64,000 nucleotides of DNA, from positions 2,356,001 through 2,420,000 of the forward strand of contig JADILM010000001.1 of assembly GCA_016617785.1 (NCBI GenBank), read 5' to 3'. Positions 1 through 11,722 of the stretch are shown here, one piece after another; the first letter of the stretch is position 1; every line of letters begins with the position of its first letter. The position numbers were made by a program, and so were the translations under genes. Under the pieces are notes generated by a model. It saw only the letters and a program-made list of their open reading frames with translations. It did not search any database and was not told where the DNA came from. Origin of the DNA: Sporobolomyces roseus (taxonomy: Eukaryota > Basidiomycota > Microbotryomycetes > Sporidiobolales > Sporidiobolaceae).

Positions 1-2289
1 GAGAAGAAAGTCACGCACAGCTTCATGACTCTTGACTTGAGCTTCCGCCGACTTCAGTTCCTCTTCCCTCTCCCTCAGCCTCTCCGCCAATTCGCTCACT
101 TGAGGATCCCCACCCGGTCCAACAATCTTTTCCAACTTTTCCAATTTTTCTAACGCTCTCGTCAATTCCGTTCTCGCTTCCGTCTCACTCCTCACCAACC
201 TCTCCGCATCAGGTGCACCACCCGCCGCTGCATACGATTCGAGTTGACCCCTCAACGCAAGCAAGAGTTTCTCAGCCATTTGTAATCGAGTCTTGAGATC
301 ATCCGCCAATTCCTCCTCCGTCTTGTCCCCTTCGATTCTCATCTCGACTCCTTCGACATCTCCATTCCTAGCCGCTCGATCCATCCGTAGTCGTTTCACT
401 TCCGATTGGTACACCTCCATTCGAGCCGTTCTTGATTCAGCGAGGATTCGTAATTCGTCAATCGCTTTCGAGCGTTCGAGGTCTTTCGCTTTGATCTCGT
501 TCGTTTCGGCTCGTAAGTCGTCTCGTGCTGCTCGTAGTCGATTCAAGTCGCTCTCGTTTGAAGCTAGTCGTGATTGTAGTTCGTTTAGTTGTTCAGTTGA
601 TTCACGCTATGAGGCGACATTCCCCTTGATCAGCAAAGCTCGATCGAAAATGATTGAAGGGATCTGCGACTCACAATGACGTCTTCTCGGAAAGCTTCCA
701 TCCCTTCTCTGAATCCATCAGCTTCTTTCGTCGCTCTATCCGCCTCTTGTCGTTTCGTCTCGTATTCTCCCGACAGGTACTGAACGTGAGTTTGTAACAT
801 CCTGAAAGTAGCCGTTTCAGCGATGATGTCGTCCGGTAGATCCACGAGCTAGAATTGAAGGAAACGAGGAAGATCAGAATCAGCGTTTCTAAAATCGAAC
901 GGGGTACACAGATCAGACTGTGAGAGACGTACCTTGACTTTCAACGAATCGATCTCGTTCTTCAACGCAACTCTATCATTTCTCAACTCCTCCAATTCCT
1001 GCGCTCTCTTGACGACTAAGTCCCTCATTTCCTCTAATTCTCCTCCGAGAGCCTGCGCAACCGCTTCCGCCGCACCCGTCGCATCACTCTCATCTACATT
1101 CATCCCTTCTGAACTCCCTCCGACCTCGTTCGAAAGATGACTAGGTTCTTTCCCTTTCCCATTCCCAACATTCTTCCCACTCTCTTCTCCATTCCCCATG
1201 GTTCCCGCTGGACTCCCAGCACTTGCTGCAGCGGCGGCAGCGGCCACTGCTGCGGCAGGTGCGATACGTCCTTCGATTGCGGCGACCGTTGCCGATTGGT
1301 ATCGATCAAACTTCTTTTCTGCTCTGAGTAAAGCGGAGTGGGTTGATTCGAGATCGGAAACTGTTTGTTCTTGAGTGAGTCGAACTACCCTCAGTGCTTC
1401 TTGAGAGCGAAGAGACTATGAGGGGAACGTATCAGCTTGGAACGAAAAGAGAAACGAAAAAAAAGAGAGAGAAGAGAGAGAAAGCTCACTTGTTCGAGTA
1501 ATTCACGACATTTCGATTCCAATTCCTCTACTTTCGTACTCTGTTCTGAATCGCTCGAGGGATGGAGTGCTTGAAGCCGTTGCAAGAGTTGCTTCGTCGC
1601 TGTACTGCGTTGTGAAAGCGCTTCTTCCAATTCCTCATCGTTCAAATTGAGATCTGTCAATGGTGGAGAAGCTATCTCACAATTGTCTTCATCAGTCACA
1701 TGTGCTAGAAAAGGGAAAGGAGAGTAAGAGGGGGTTTTACTTACTAGCACGACCATTCCCATTTTGAGCGGCGTTACTCGTACTAGGTAAGATCATTTCC
1801 GCCTCATTGACCAAACTGACCCAACTCGATTCGATCCTACTCAGCCTGACCTCGCAAGCTAATCGCTCTGATCGTAGTTGTTCAATGTCGGATGAGGCTC
1901 GAAGGAATTGTCGTTTGTAGTTCAACATTTCTCGATAAACTGCTTCTTTGCGGAAATTCTATCACGACGAGCGTATCGATGTTAGCAGGCTGTCCTGTAT
2001 GGGAAGCGACTTTGAGTAGTTTCAAAGTTCAAGGTCAACTCGCGTGACAGTGTGACTAAAACTGCTGCTCGAAACCCTCCTCATTCGAAGAAGAGATGGA
2101 TGCAAGTCTCACCTCTAGTTTGATATCCTCTTCAGGTCTGTCATCGTCCTCTTCATCCTCTCGGTCGTCGGCTGTTGATTCGAGTTTGAGTTTCTTCGAA
2201 GCAGGCATTTGATCGACAAATGTAGAACGTTTACGGTTCGCTGCTGCCTGATTTTGATCAATCGCCGATGAAGAGAGTGGTCCGTTCAT
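1..2289 (-). CDS. BRE1: E3 ubiquitin-protein ligase BRE1 (N-terminal part, cut by window edge)
   Basis: Partial multi-exon gene whose 3' end, including the expected C-terminal RING finger, lies beyond the left edge. The ATG at 2287-2289 opens a charged N-terminus with a lysine cluster (KKLKLES) and an acidic run. A second exon carries NFRKEAVYREMLNYKRQF followed by a coiled-coil segment, the conserved N-terminal block of fungal Bre1. Further exons (about 849-1247, 630-845 and leftward) are uninterrupted coiled coil rich in Glu, Arg and Leu. Bre1 is a nuclear ligase that works with Rad6 to monoubiquitinate histone H2B, a mark needed for H3K4 and H3K79 methylation. The RING cannot be seen here, so identity rests on the N-terminal block, the nuclear-type basic patch and the coiled-coil architecture. 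Internal exon borders are approximate. Confidence 0.8.
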
Positions 2290-3488
2290 CGAGTACTGCT
2301 CTAACGGGCTTGAGGGACGAGGTGAAGAGGAAATTCAGAGGTGACTTGGACTTGTACGCTGCAATAACGCGTTTATTGTGATTGATGATCTAGTAGAGGA
2401 GACCTTGATCCAATGATAACGCTCTGAAAGGTCCTGGATTGAGGTATTGAGCGGATTGAGGATTTAAGGTGTGAGAAGAGGGAGAAGAAGCAAACTTCTC
2501 TCTCTGCTTCCTACTTCTTACTAGCATAAATCCAGTCATCTCACGAGTGACGCGAGAACACTCTAGTTACGCCATACACTGAACCCATCTTCTCGGCGCG
2601 ACCCATTCAAATTCGCTCGTTTCGAATTATCTCCCAAATCAATGTTCAAGACGAGGCGGGAGAACACGGTGGGCTCACGAACATACGTTCAGGAGGACGA
2701 ACAAACCTCGCCAGGAAATCTAATCGAGTTTCGCTCCCCCAAGATCCCTCTCGCAACTCCCAAAAGATCCCTCGCTCATCTCTTCAAGGTTTTCGATCTC
2801 GTGGGACTCTTCCAACTCTCTACGCGAACCTGAGCTACAGGACCAAAACGCTCGAAGGGTTCAAGGTCTGAGAACAACAACATCGATTCGGACAACGTTT
2901 TCGCCCATTTCGCCCAAATTCAAACAAACTCGGACTCTTCAGTTCACGCTCAGACTCGAGTACTCAAGCGCTCCTTAACGATATTGAGCGAAGGAGGGAC
3001 AGCAGCTTATTATTGGAAGGATGGGATCGACCGAGCGTGTCGAAATGGAGGCTCAAACGAGGAAAAAGAGAAAGTCGAGGAGGAACTTCGATTCGTAACC
3101 TTCGCTAGTCGATGATCCGAAGCGGACATAGGCTCTCCCCATAGGAAAGGATCAACGGCGTACGCTTGGATGTGAAAGCGGTCGAGATGGAGCGGTATTC
3201 GATGCAGAGGACTTGCGAAAGGGAAACTTTTGCGAAATGAAACCGTTATCTCGTTCTTCTCCCACTTGCCATTTTGCGCTTGCTCGAGAGCCATTCCCTG
3301 ACTGCGCTGTCGAGAGCGAGAAGTGTGAGAGAGTAGTTGCGAGTGTCCGATCTCGATTCTCGAATCCGAGTCTTCTTTCGCTCTTTTCCCCCAATTTCTA
3401 GATGCTTCGATCACTCCTCGCGCTTCCACTCCTCACTCGCTTTACTCGACTCTACGCTTCACAAGTACCACTACCTCATCAATTCGCA
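2290..3488. other. Intergenic region between two divergent genes, no gene recognised
   Basis: About 1.2 kb separating BRE1 (-) from the DUF2237 gene (+). It must hold both promoters and 5' leaders. Open frames on both strands here (for example 2642-2833 + and 3010-3429 -) show no recognisable domain and no convincing splice continuation. I see no repeat or RNA gene. Confidence 0.5.
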
Positions 3489-4390
3489 ATGTCGAACAAC
3501 AACAACAACAACAGGAATCAACCTGATCAGAATCAGGATTATATCGCTGAACGAATCTCTGGTGAGCTACTTCGCTTGTAGGGACTATCTGTAGTAGTTG
3601 AGCGAAGATTACGGGAAGTCCATCGAGGTAGCTAGAGGGCTAGGGAGGACATGGGGATGGAGTTCGATCAACTTGACGTAATTGAGGGGAGGAGGGGAGA
3701 GGGGAGGCTCAGCGATGTCAGAGGGGGGTGATAGAGCTACTGAGCTAGGTTGCAGAGTCTTCCGTGTGATTTACAGTAAAGGATCGTAAGACACTCGTTC
3801 GAATCGTCGCTGACTTTTTCTTCGCATGTTTTCACTTCCTCCCTTCTTTCTCCTCGATCCTCCCGCTTCTATTCGCAATATACAGTCCTCGATCAACCCA
3901 TGACTGAAGCTCCCGTTGGAGATGGCAAGACTACCGGATTCTTCCGCAACAATTTCTGCGATGCTTCTCCGTTCGTTCCCTTCCTTTTTCAATCCTCGTC
4001 TCTCGAGCCAAAAAACTGACCTTCACGCTCCTCGACAACGGTAGTCTCGATCCAGGATCTCACACGCTCGCTGCGGTCGTAACGAAAGATTTCCTCGAAT
4101 ACTCGGCAAGCGTAGGGAACGATTTAAGATCGTTATTCCCTCAACTCTACTCCTCTCAACCAACTACGAAACCCTGCGTCTGGTGTCTCTGCGCGTCTCG
4201 ATGGACTCAAGCACTGAGAGCCTCGGCGTCTCACCCGATGGGAGAAAAGATCGTGCCGAGTGTGATTTTGGAAGCTACTCATAGGAATGCGTTAAGGGAT
4301 GGTGGAGTCGAGAAAGAGGAATTAGTCAAGTGGAAATGGAATGGGGAGGGAGGAGATGCGGCGAAAGTGAAGGAGACGATCGGTAGATGA
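3489..4390 (+). CDS. DUF2237 family protein
   Basis: Three exons: 3489-3561, 3886-3970 and 4045-4390. The phases join cleanly into a protein of 167 residues. After an Asn-rich leader the spliced product reads VLDQPM, TGFFRNNFC, LDPGSHTLAAVVTKDFLEYS, GNDLRSLFP, CVWCLCASRW and ILEATHRNAL. These match the conserved blocks of the DUF2237 family (a bacterial and eukaryotic family of about 120 residues ending in WCLCA-RW and LEATH). No biochemical role is established for the family. The first intron (3562-3885, 324 nt) is long for this genome and could hide another small exon. Membership is well supported; function is unknown. Confidence 0.85.
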
Positions 4391-4782
4391 GTGAAGAAGG
4401 GAGAAGAGGGTTGTATATAGGTCCGTTGATTTCGTCTCATTGTTCAATACACTTATTTCGTTACTTCTTCCCTTCTTGTTTGCGAGCATCAGCTACATTG
4501 AGTCTCTGCGTCGGTCTGCTCATCCTCTAGCTTCGACGCTTCGACTTCATTCGGTGCAGCTCGGAAATCAGCTTCGACTCCTTTCCGCCTTCCATCGCTT
4601 CGGTTCAGCCTTCTTCCTTCTGGGCTCTGCAACTTCCGACTTCCGACGCCCGACTTAGGAGTATGAGCTCGAAGGTACTTTCTCGGTGTGCACTGACCGA
4701 TGGAAAAGTCAAAATCCTTCCAAACCTTTCTGCCGCGCTTTACCCTTTCCACTTCTTCTCTCCCTTTCCCATCTCCTTCACT

Positions 4783-6011
4783 ATGCCTTCTCCTCCAGTG
4801 CATCAACACTTTCGCTCTCCCAAGTTCCATCACATCTCTCGACCTTCATCCTCGTCAAGCGAATCAGAAATCCTCGGTACACTCTCAGGTCGTCATCAAA
4901 CCGGCCCTTCTCTTCTCACACAAGGCTTCGATCACGTCTCTTGGGAAACGTATGAAGCAGCAGTAGAGAAAGTGGTGGATTTGATTGGAGGGTCGGAGAT
5001 TTCGGATGATTGGGCAAATAGCGTACTTCATCCGTTCCGGGCGGAATGGGATCGTTAGGACGAAAGAACGAGAGCGATACTACTTGGGAGGATAAGGGAT
5101 ACGGTGAGATTTCTGGACGCAGTGCCGGAGGAAAGGAGACATCGGGAAGAATACTTCTTCTCGGGTGCTGTCGTGAGTCTCCCTCTCGAGGTCTTCCGCC
5201 TATCAAGACTCACTCAGTGTCTTGTTTGAGCAGCCACCTTTTGAGAAACTCGTCGCGGGAGGTCTCCTCCTTCACGCCGGTGTAGGAACCGTGGACGTGC
5301 CTCAAAAGTCGTTCTACCACAGCGCCACGGTGAGCACTCTCAGCTTTTTCAATCTAGAGCCCACTCTCAGGGAACAAACTGAACTAGATCCATCCGCAGG
5401 CGCATCAAGCTATTTCGAAAGCCCTTACAATGCTCAAAGATCACTATTCCCATTCTTCCCCTCACGATCTCAAGTCTCCATCAATCTGCCAATCGACGAT
5501 AGGGGCGATCGTTCACCTGTATCCACCGGCAGAATCGGAGTTGCTTAAGGTGTCTGAACGAATTGAGGATAGCTGGAAGTTCATGAACACAAAACAACGA
5601 CAATTGATCGTCAACATCTTCGTTGTCGTCCACAATATGCTTGAAACGGTTGTTGCGGTCGGACAAATTGAGAGGAACCTGTACTTCATATGGATCGTAG
5701 GTCCTTGCCTCCGCCTGTTGCGATCGAACGACGCTGACTCGAAGCGATCCTGTAGCCGTTTCCTCAGGAAATCTATGAGATCGTCATTCTCATGGTTCGA
5801 AGGTGTTCAATGCGATCGATGTAAACCGCCCCCCTTCTCAATTTGTTGCGTGCAACTGATGGCTGATCTCTCTCGCCTTAACTAGCAAATCATATCGCAC
5901 TCGATTTCGCACTCGTCAAAACCGCTATCCAGTCGCAAGAGAAGGCTCTATGGGCTTCAGTAGACGGACATCTATTCCAAGTTCAGTCTGTAGATGTTTA
6001 GTAGACGGTTG
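4783..6011 (+). pseudogene. Unknown multi-exon gene with an in-frame stop, paralogue of 16013-17216
   Basis: I do not recognise the family. The reading frame from ATG 4783 runs through GFDHVSWETYEAAVEKVVDL to WDR, then meets TAG at 5056-5058. The same frame continues open as DERTRAILLGRIRDTVRFLD to EEYFFSGAV, ending at a GTGAGT donor. Next come an exon starting PPFEKLVAGG (about 5231-5329) and one starting AHQAISKALTMLKDH (about 5399-5694) that ends YFIWI at GTAGGT. The last exon ends near 6001-6011, with an unsettled border. The paralogue on the other strand at 16-17.2 kb has the same introns after FFSG-(A/S)-(V/I), before PPFE, and after the (F/Y)-x-(I/L)-WI block. The stop makes this copy a probable pseudogene. 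A sequencing error or a shorter functional product remains possible. Confidence 0.55.
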
Positions 6012-6866
6012 AAATATTCCAAGACCTGCGCGAGAGAACGATGAAAGGGAAAGCAAGAAAAGTCAAAGGGATGATTGGACGAGTACCGAGTTATATGCAA
6101 GTTCAGGGATCTTGACTGTTAGAGTCCTGTCGTTCTGATTCGGTCGTTTCGTTTGGGTCGGCGGTAAAGCTTTGCGATAAAGCTGCCCTTTCGCAGATGA
6201 GGCCTTCTTTCTGGGATATCATGATTCTAGGAGTCTGCAAGGTATCGTCCATGTGAGTATATCTACTTGATGAATGATCTACTCCCTCTCCCGCGCCAGC
6301 TACGGTCACATACGCCTGTCGAGCTGAGATCCCAGCGACCTTACGAGCTTGTTCGCTTCATATCACCGGGTATCGACGCTCCATCGAGTCAGTAGCGGAG
6401 GTGACAGTCCAAAGTGACCCATAGAAGCGACACAGCAAGCAAGCCTAGGCTCAACGTTCAGAAATACAAAAGTTCGATGGAGTCGAGGTGAAGACCAAAC
6501 CGACCTGCAAATCGCGCTATAAGGACAATCTACCCGTCTCTACCCCACTGATCTGGGTTGATACCCTTTCAATGAGCTCGGACCGTGACGGAGGAATTCT
6601 CAGGAGCTGGCAGGCGATGTGAGCGTCGAATACGAAAAATCCTCTCTTGCCTCGCTCGAACGTACATTTGGGCCTCCGGGCTCTTCTCCTTCGGCGAGGT
6701 CATCGAGACCACCTACATCCACCCCTGATGAAAGGTATCAGCGGTCGGACCGAAGGATAGCAGAGTTATCACTGATGTTGGGTGAAGGAAAACCTTCTTT
6801 TCGACTTTTCTCGCTCATTTTGGGGTGTATATCGATTCTGGCGGCCTCTGCAAGCACGTCCCGATC
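6012..6866. other. Intergenic region, nothing recognised
   Basis: Between the end of the unknown paralogous gene and the tRNA. Short open frames on both strands (6103-6309 -, 6619-7098 +) have no recognisable domain; the latter runs straight through the tRNA gene and is spurious. No repeats or RNA genes were recognised here. Confidence 0.4.
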
Positions 6867-6975
6867 GGCCGCGTGGCCCAATGGCAAGGCGTCTGACTAC
6901 GATGCAGACCCTCGAAGCAGTTCGAGGACCATCTTGTCTATCAGGAAATTGTGGGTTCGAACCCCATCGTGGTCA
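6867..6975 (+). tRNA. tRNA-Arg(ACG) with a 37-nt intron
   Basis: The acceptor stem GGCCGCG (6867-6873) pairs with CGTGGTC (6968-6974), with A6975 as discriminator. The D arm is GCCC-AATGGC-AAGGC. The anticodon stem TCTGA (6892-6896) pairs with TCAGG (6941-6945). The anticodon ACG (6899-6901, presumably edited to ICG) reads Arg CGN codons. The T arm is GTGGG-TTCGAAC-CCCAT. The intron is 6903-6939, starting one base after the anticodon at the canonical 37/38 position, and contains the hairpin CCTCGAA-GCAG-TTCGAGG. A T-run follows directly. All four stems close with only wobble pairs plus one C13-A22 mismatch, which is common in the D stem. Confidence 0.93.
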
Positions 6976-6977
6976 AC

Positions 6978-6982
6978 TTTTT
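6978..6982 (+). terminator. RNA polymerase III terminator of tRNA-Arg
   Basis: A run of five T residues begins two bases after the tRNA discriminator base, the usual Pol III termination signal. Confidence 0.85.
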
Positions 6983-7395
6983 GGGGTTTCAGAGGTATGG
7001 GGCAGTTCTTTCATACCTTTTGGACTTCTGGAGAGCTCCAGAGGCCCGGAATGCGAGAATTGAAGAAAGCAGGAAGGTTCGAAGAAAAGGCTTCTTAGGA
7101 GGTTTGAGCGTCAAAAGAATGTTCTCCGAGTGTTCTTCGACTTGACCTTCTGAAGACGACAGAGACTCGTAGAGTCGATTGCAGCAGCTCTCGACGACAG
7201 CTTGAGACTGTACAATGATAGAATGACGATACATTGGGGTATTACAAGTTACGACAAGGTGTATATGAAGAAACTACTGAAATTAACGATAAAAATAAGT
7301 TATGAATGAATACAACCACACTCTGCCCTAGAGACTACCTACAGCCGCAAGTATACATACCCGGATCCCTCATGACAAATCGATCTACCGAGAAT

Positions 7396-9389
7396 TCACC
7401 AACTCTTGTTCCTCGTCATCCTCAACCATTCAATATCGATATGAAACCCCCTGACCCACCCCCAGCACACGACGCTTTCAGGTGCACTCCATTCCGACAA
7501 CGACCAATCGATCTTGGGTTGAAAGAGAGGTTTCGAACGATCCAAAGCGAAGGTAGACTCGACGAAGAAAGCTTTGGCTCGAGTGATGATCGAGAGGAGA
7601 TGGGGATGGGTATATATCGACGTTGAATACGTCGCACGTACAGTCGGAACGATCTGGAGCAACAACGGGGAATGTCAGCTTCTCTCGAAAGAAAGACGGC
7701 AAGAGACGACGACTTACGAGCCATCGGTTGTAGCCTCTCGACCAGAAATCCTTCGCCAATGTCTTGCATTCAGAAGCAGCTGTGTCAGGAAAGTAGACGA
7801 AGAACTGCGTCAGTTTGAAGAAAATATAGGGAAGATTTTCGAAAAGTAAGAACTCACCACACTCTCCTTCGTTCCGCAGCGCGCTTCGAAACTTCGGCGG
7901 TTCGCTCACTGGTCTCAGTACAGCTTGATCAGGCTGTCTTGTAGGTCCATCTCTGTCGTGCACTCGAGGATTGACGCCAGTCGTGCGAAAAGGTTCGGCT
8001 GAAAGAGCAATCATTCCATTCCAACAGGAATCTAGAGAGTCGTTCAAGGATTGCTGTCAATTCGGAGCTTCGTGTACACTGCGCTCGTTGCTCAGTCAAG
8101 GGATGCTTACAGACTGGAATCGGTAAACCTCGTTCGAATCGTTCTCGACTTGGTCGATCACCTTTATCTCGAAACAGCTCTTCTACTCCATTCCGAGCTT
8201 CTGAGAAAATGTCGAGTCGAGCACGAAACATGTTCCCATTCATAGTTCTCGCAACCTGTTTGATTCGTTGCAAAATCTCGTCAATAACCGACTGATCGAA
8301 ACAATAACAAGGAAAGCTACTCACCCAACTATCGTACATCTTGATACTCTGTTTTCCCAATCTCGACAAGATCCCTTTAGTTTCCCTCCAATCCATCGCA
8401 CAAACCGCATCCGCCTCTTGTTCCCTCCTCTGCCACAACAACTCCAACGCATCCGTCGGTCCCGTATACACATCGTTGATGAATAAAACATCCTCAAACT
8501 CCTTCCCATGTAACCCTTCCGAAACTGGTGCGAGGGCGACGTTTCGATAAACTGCGAGTTGATCGATTCGATCGACTCTCTTCCAATCCGTCGATCTCGG
8601 GTCGCTCACTATCGTATGTTGAACCCCTAATGTTGTCAATGCAGCTGCGAGGTGTGCTAGTGCAATGGTCGTGTTGTCCCTCGAACCATTCTCAAAGATT
8701 GAAACGTGAACGTTTTGTCGACCCAAGAAATCCGAGACTGTCAAGATCGTTCTCGAGAGCGTTGGGAGGACTTGTTGAGAGTTGTAGAGGTTTAGAGCGA
8801 GGAGGTAGGGACCGGAATGAGGGAGGGAGGAATAGCGGGATGCGAGAGTTGAATTCCCGTCGAGAGGGGAATCGGATAGTTCGTCGCAAGGGAGAGTGGA
8901 AGGAGGGAGGGACAGCGATAGGTAACGTTGATCGAGTTGTCGTTGTACGGTCGAGAGTAAAGGGGAGGGAGTGAAAGGTTGTACGAGGTGTTCGACGGGA
9001 AGAGGTTGCGGAACGAGAGGGAATGCGAAGATGGATTTTGCGAATGCGTTATGGCGTTGGTAGAGATACCATCCTGCCGATCCAAAGACTGTGATCCCCA
9101 ACAACACTGAACAAGAGAATACGAAACAAGTTGCGACTCTCAACAAGTTGGCGAGTCGATGTTTCCTTCGATGACTTGCGATCGTCGTCAAAGATTTCGG
9201 GTTTTTCGAGAGTGACCTTGAAGGTTCATAGTAGTAGCTGAGGGTCGTAGGGCAGGGTGAGTAGTCGTAACGGTGGTGACTGATCGGCAGTAGCGGGGAA
9301 TTCGAAACCATTCCTCCTCCTCTTTCAACCCACTCCTCAGCTTGACCATGTTTATCGTCCGTATCTATCGAGGTTCGTAAAGATACCAT
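7396..9389 (-). CDS. GT69 alpha-1,3-mannosyltransferase (CAP59/CMT1 family)
   Basis: Several exons; start at ATG 9387-9389. The N-terminus is a type II signal anchor: about 85 basic and polar residues, then the hydrophobic stretch LLRVATCFVFSCSVLLGITV. The luminal domain shows GT69 blocks: GPYLLALNLYNSQQVLPTLS, VHVSIFENGSRDNTT, DVLFINDVYTGPTDALELLW, DAVCAMDW, later SCWNGMIALSAEPF, and a C-terminus with SAPESVVCWGW. The DVYTG acidic motif is the probable nucleotide-sugar/metal site. GT69 enzymes act in the Golgi and add alpha-1,3-mannose to capsule polysaccharide or protein glycans in Cryptococcus (Cmt1, Cap59). The exact acceptor cannot be read from sequence. Exon junctions near 8340 and 7660-7860 were placed by eye. 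Confidence 0.88.
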
Positions 9390-9989
9390 CTCGTCCTCCT
9401 ATAGCGCATGTAAGAGTCGATGTAGGAGGGAAGGAGAGACAGAGTCCCACGTTTGAGGATCCAAGTTGGTTGGAAATGCGAATCTGGACCGTTCATTGGG
9501 AATGGAAGAGTGTCACTTGCATACTTCGCAAATCTCCGACGATCTATTTTAACCGACGAGAGCATATCGTTTCTCGTTGACTGCGCGAGTAGGTAAAGGA
9601 GAGAGGGAGAAAGAATCAAGTTCGGCGTTTCGCTATTGATCAGAAAATATCCGACTTTGCGAATCACCGAGGTTCGCACGTGAGTCGTCGATCATCCTAC
9701 AGGATCTTGACTTCACCCCATCGTTGCAGTACCCAATAAAGCAGAGAACAGGCGTCAAAGAGAAGGTTGGAAGGAGAAGTAGCGAAGAAGGAAACGATCG
9801 GGAAACCGCATTTCGTTCGAAAATTTGTCCTCAGAGTCAACTGCGAATCTTTGTTTGAAGCTGTTAAGTCCGGACAAGAATAGCACTTTGAAACGTGCGT
9901 GACTCCTCTTTGTCTCTACTATGAGGCGCAGGCACCAAGAACCGTTCGGAGAGTAGTGAGGTTTCGTATTCAGGGTAAAACAGGCGATT
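9390..9989. other. Intergenic region upstream of the GT69 gene
   Basis: About 600 bp between the HEM2 stop and the GT69 start, both on the minus strand, so it holds the HEM2 3' end and the GT69 promoter. An open frame at 9365-9679 (-) overlaps the GT69 start, lacks domain signals and is taken as leader sequence. Confidence 0.4.

Positions 9990-11722
<1,733 letters not shown>

Noticed and set aside
3010..3429. 139-codon minus-strand open frame upstream of the DUF2237 gene
   Set aside because: No domain, no plausible splice partners, and it overlaps the expected promoter of a well-supported gene.
6619..7098. 159-codon plus-strand open frame
   Set aside because: It runs through the tRNA-Arg gene and its intron, so it is a chance frame.
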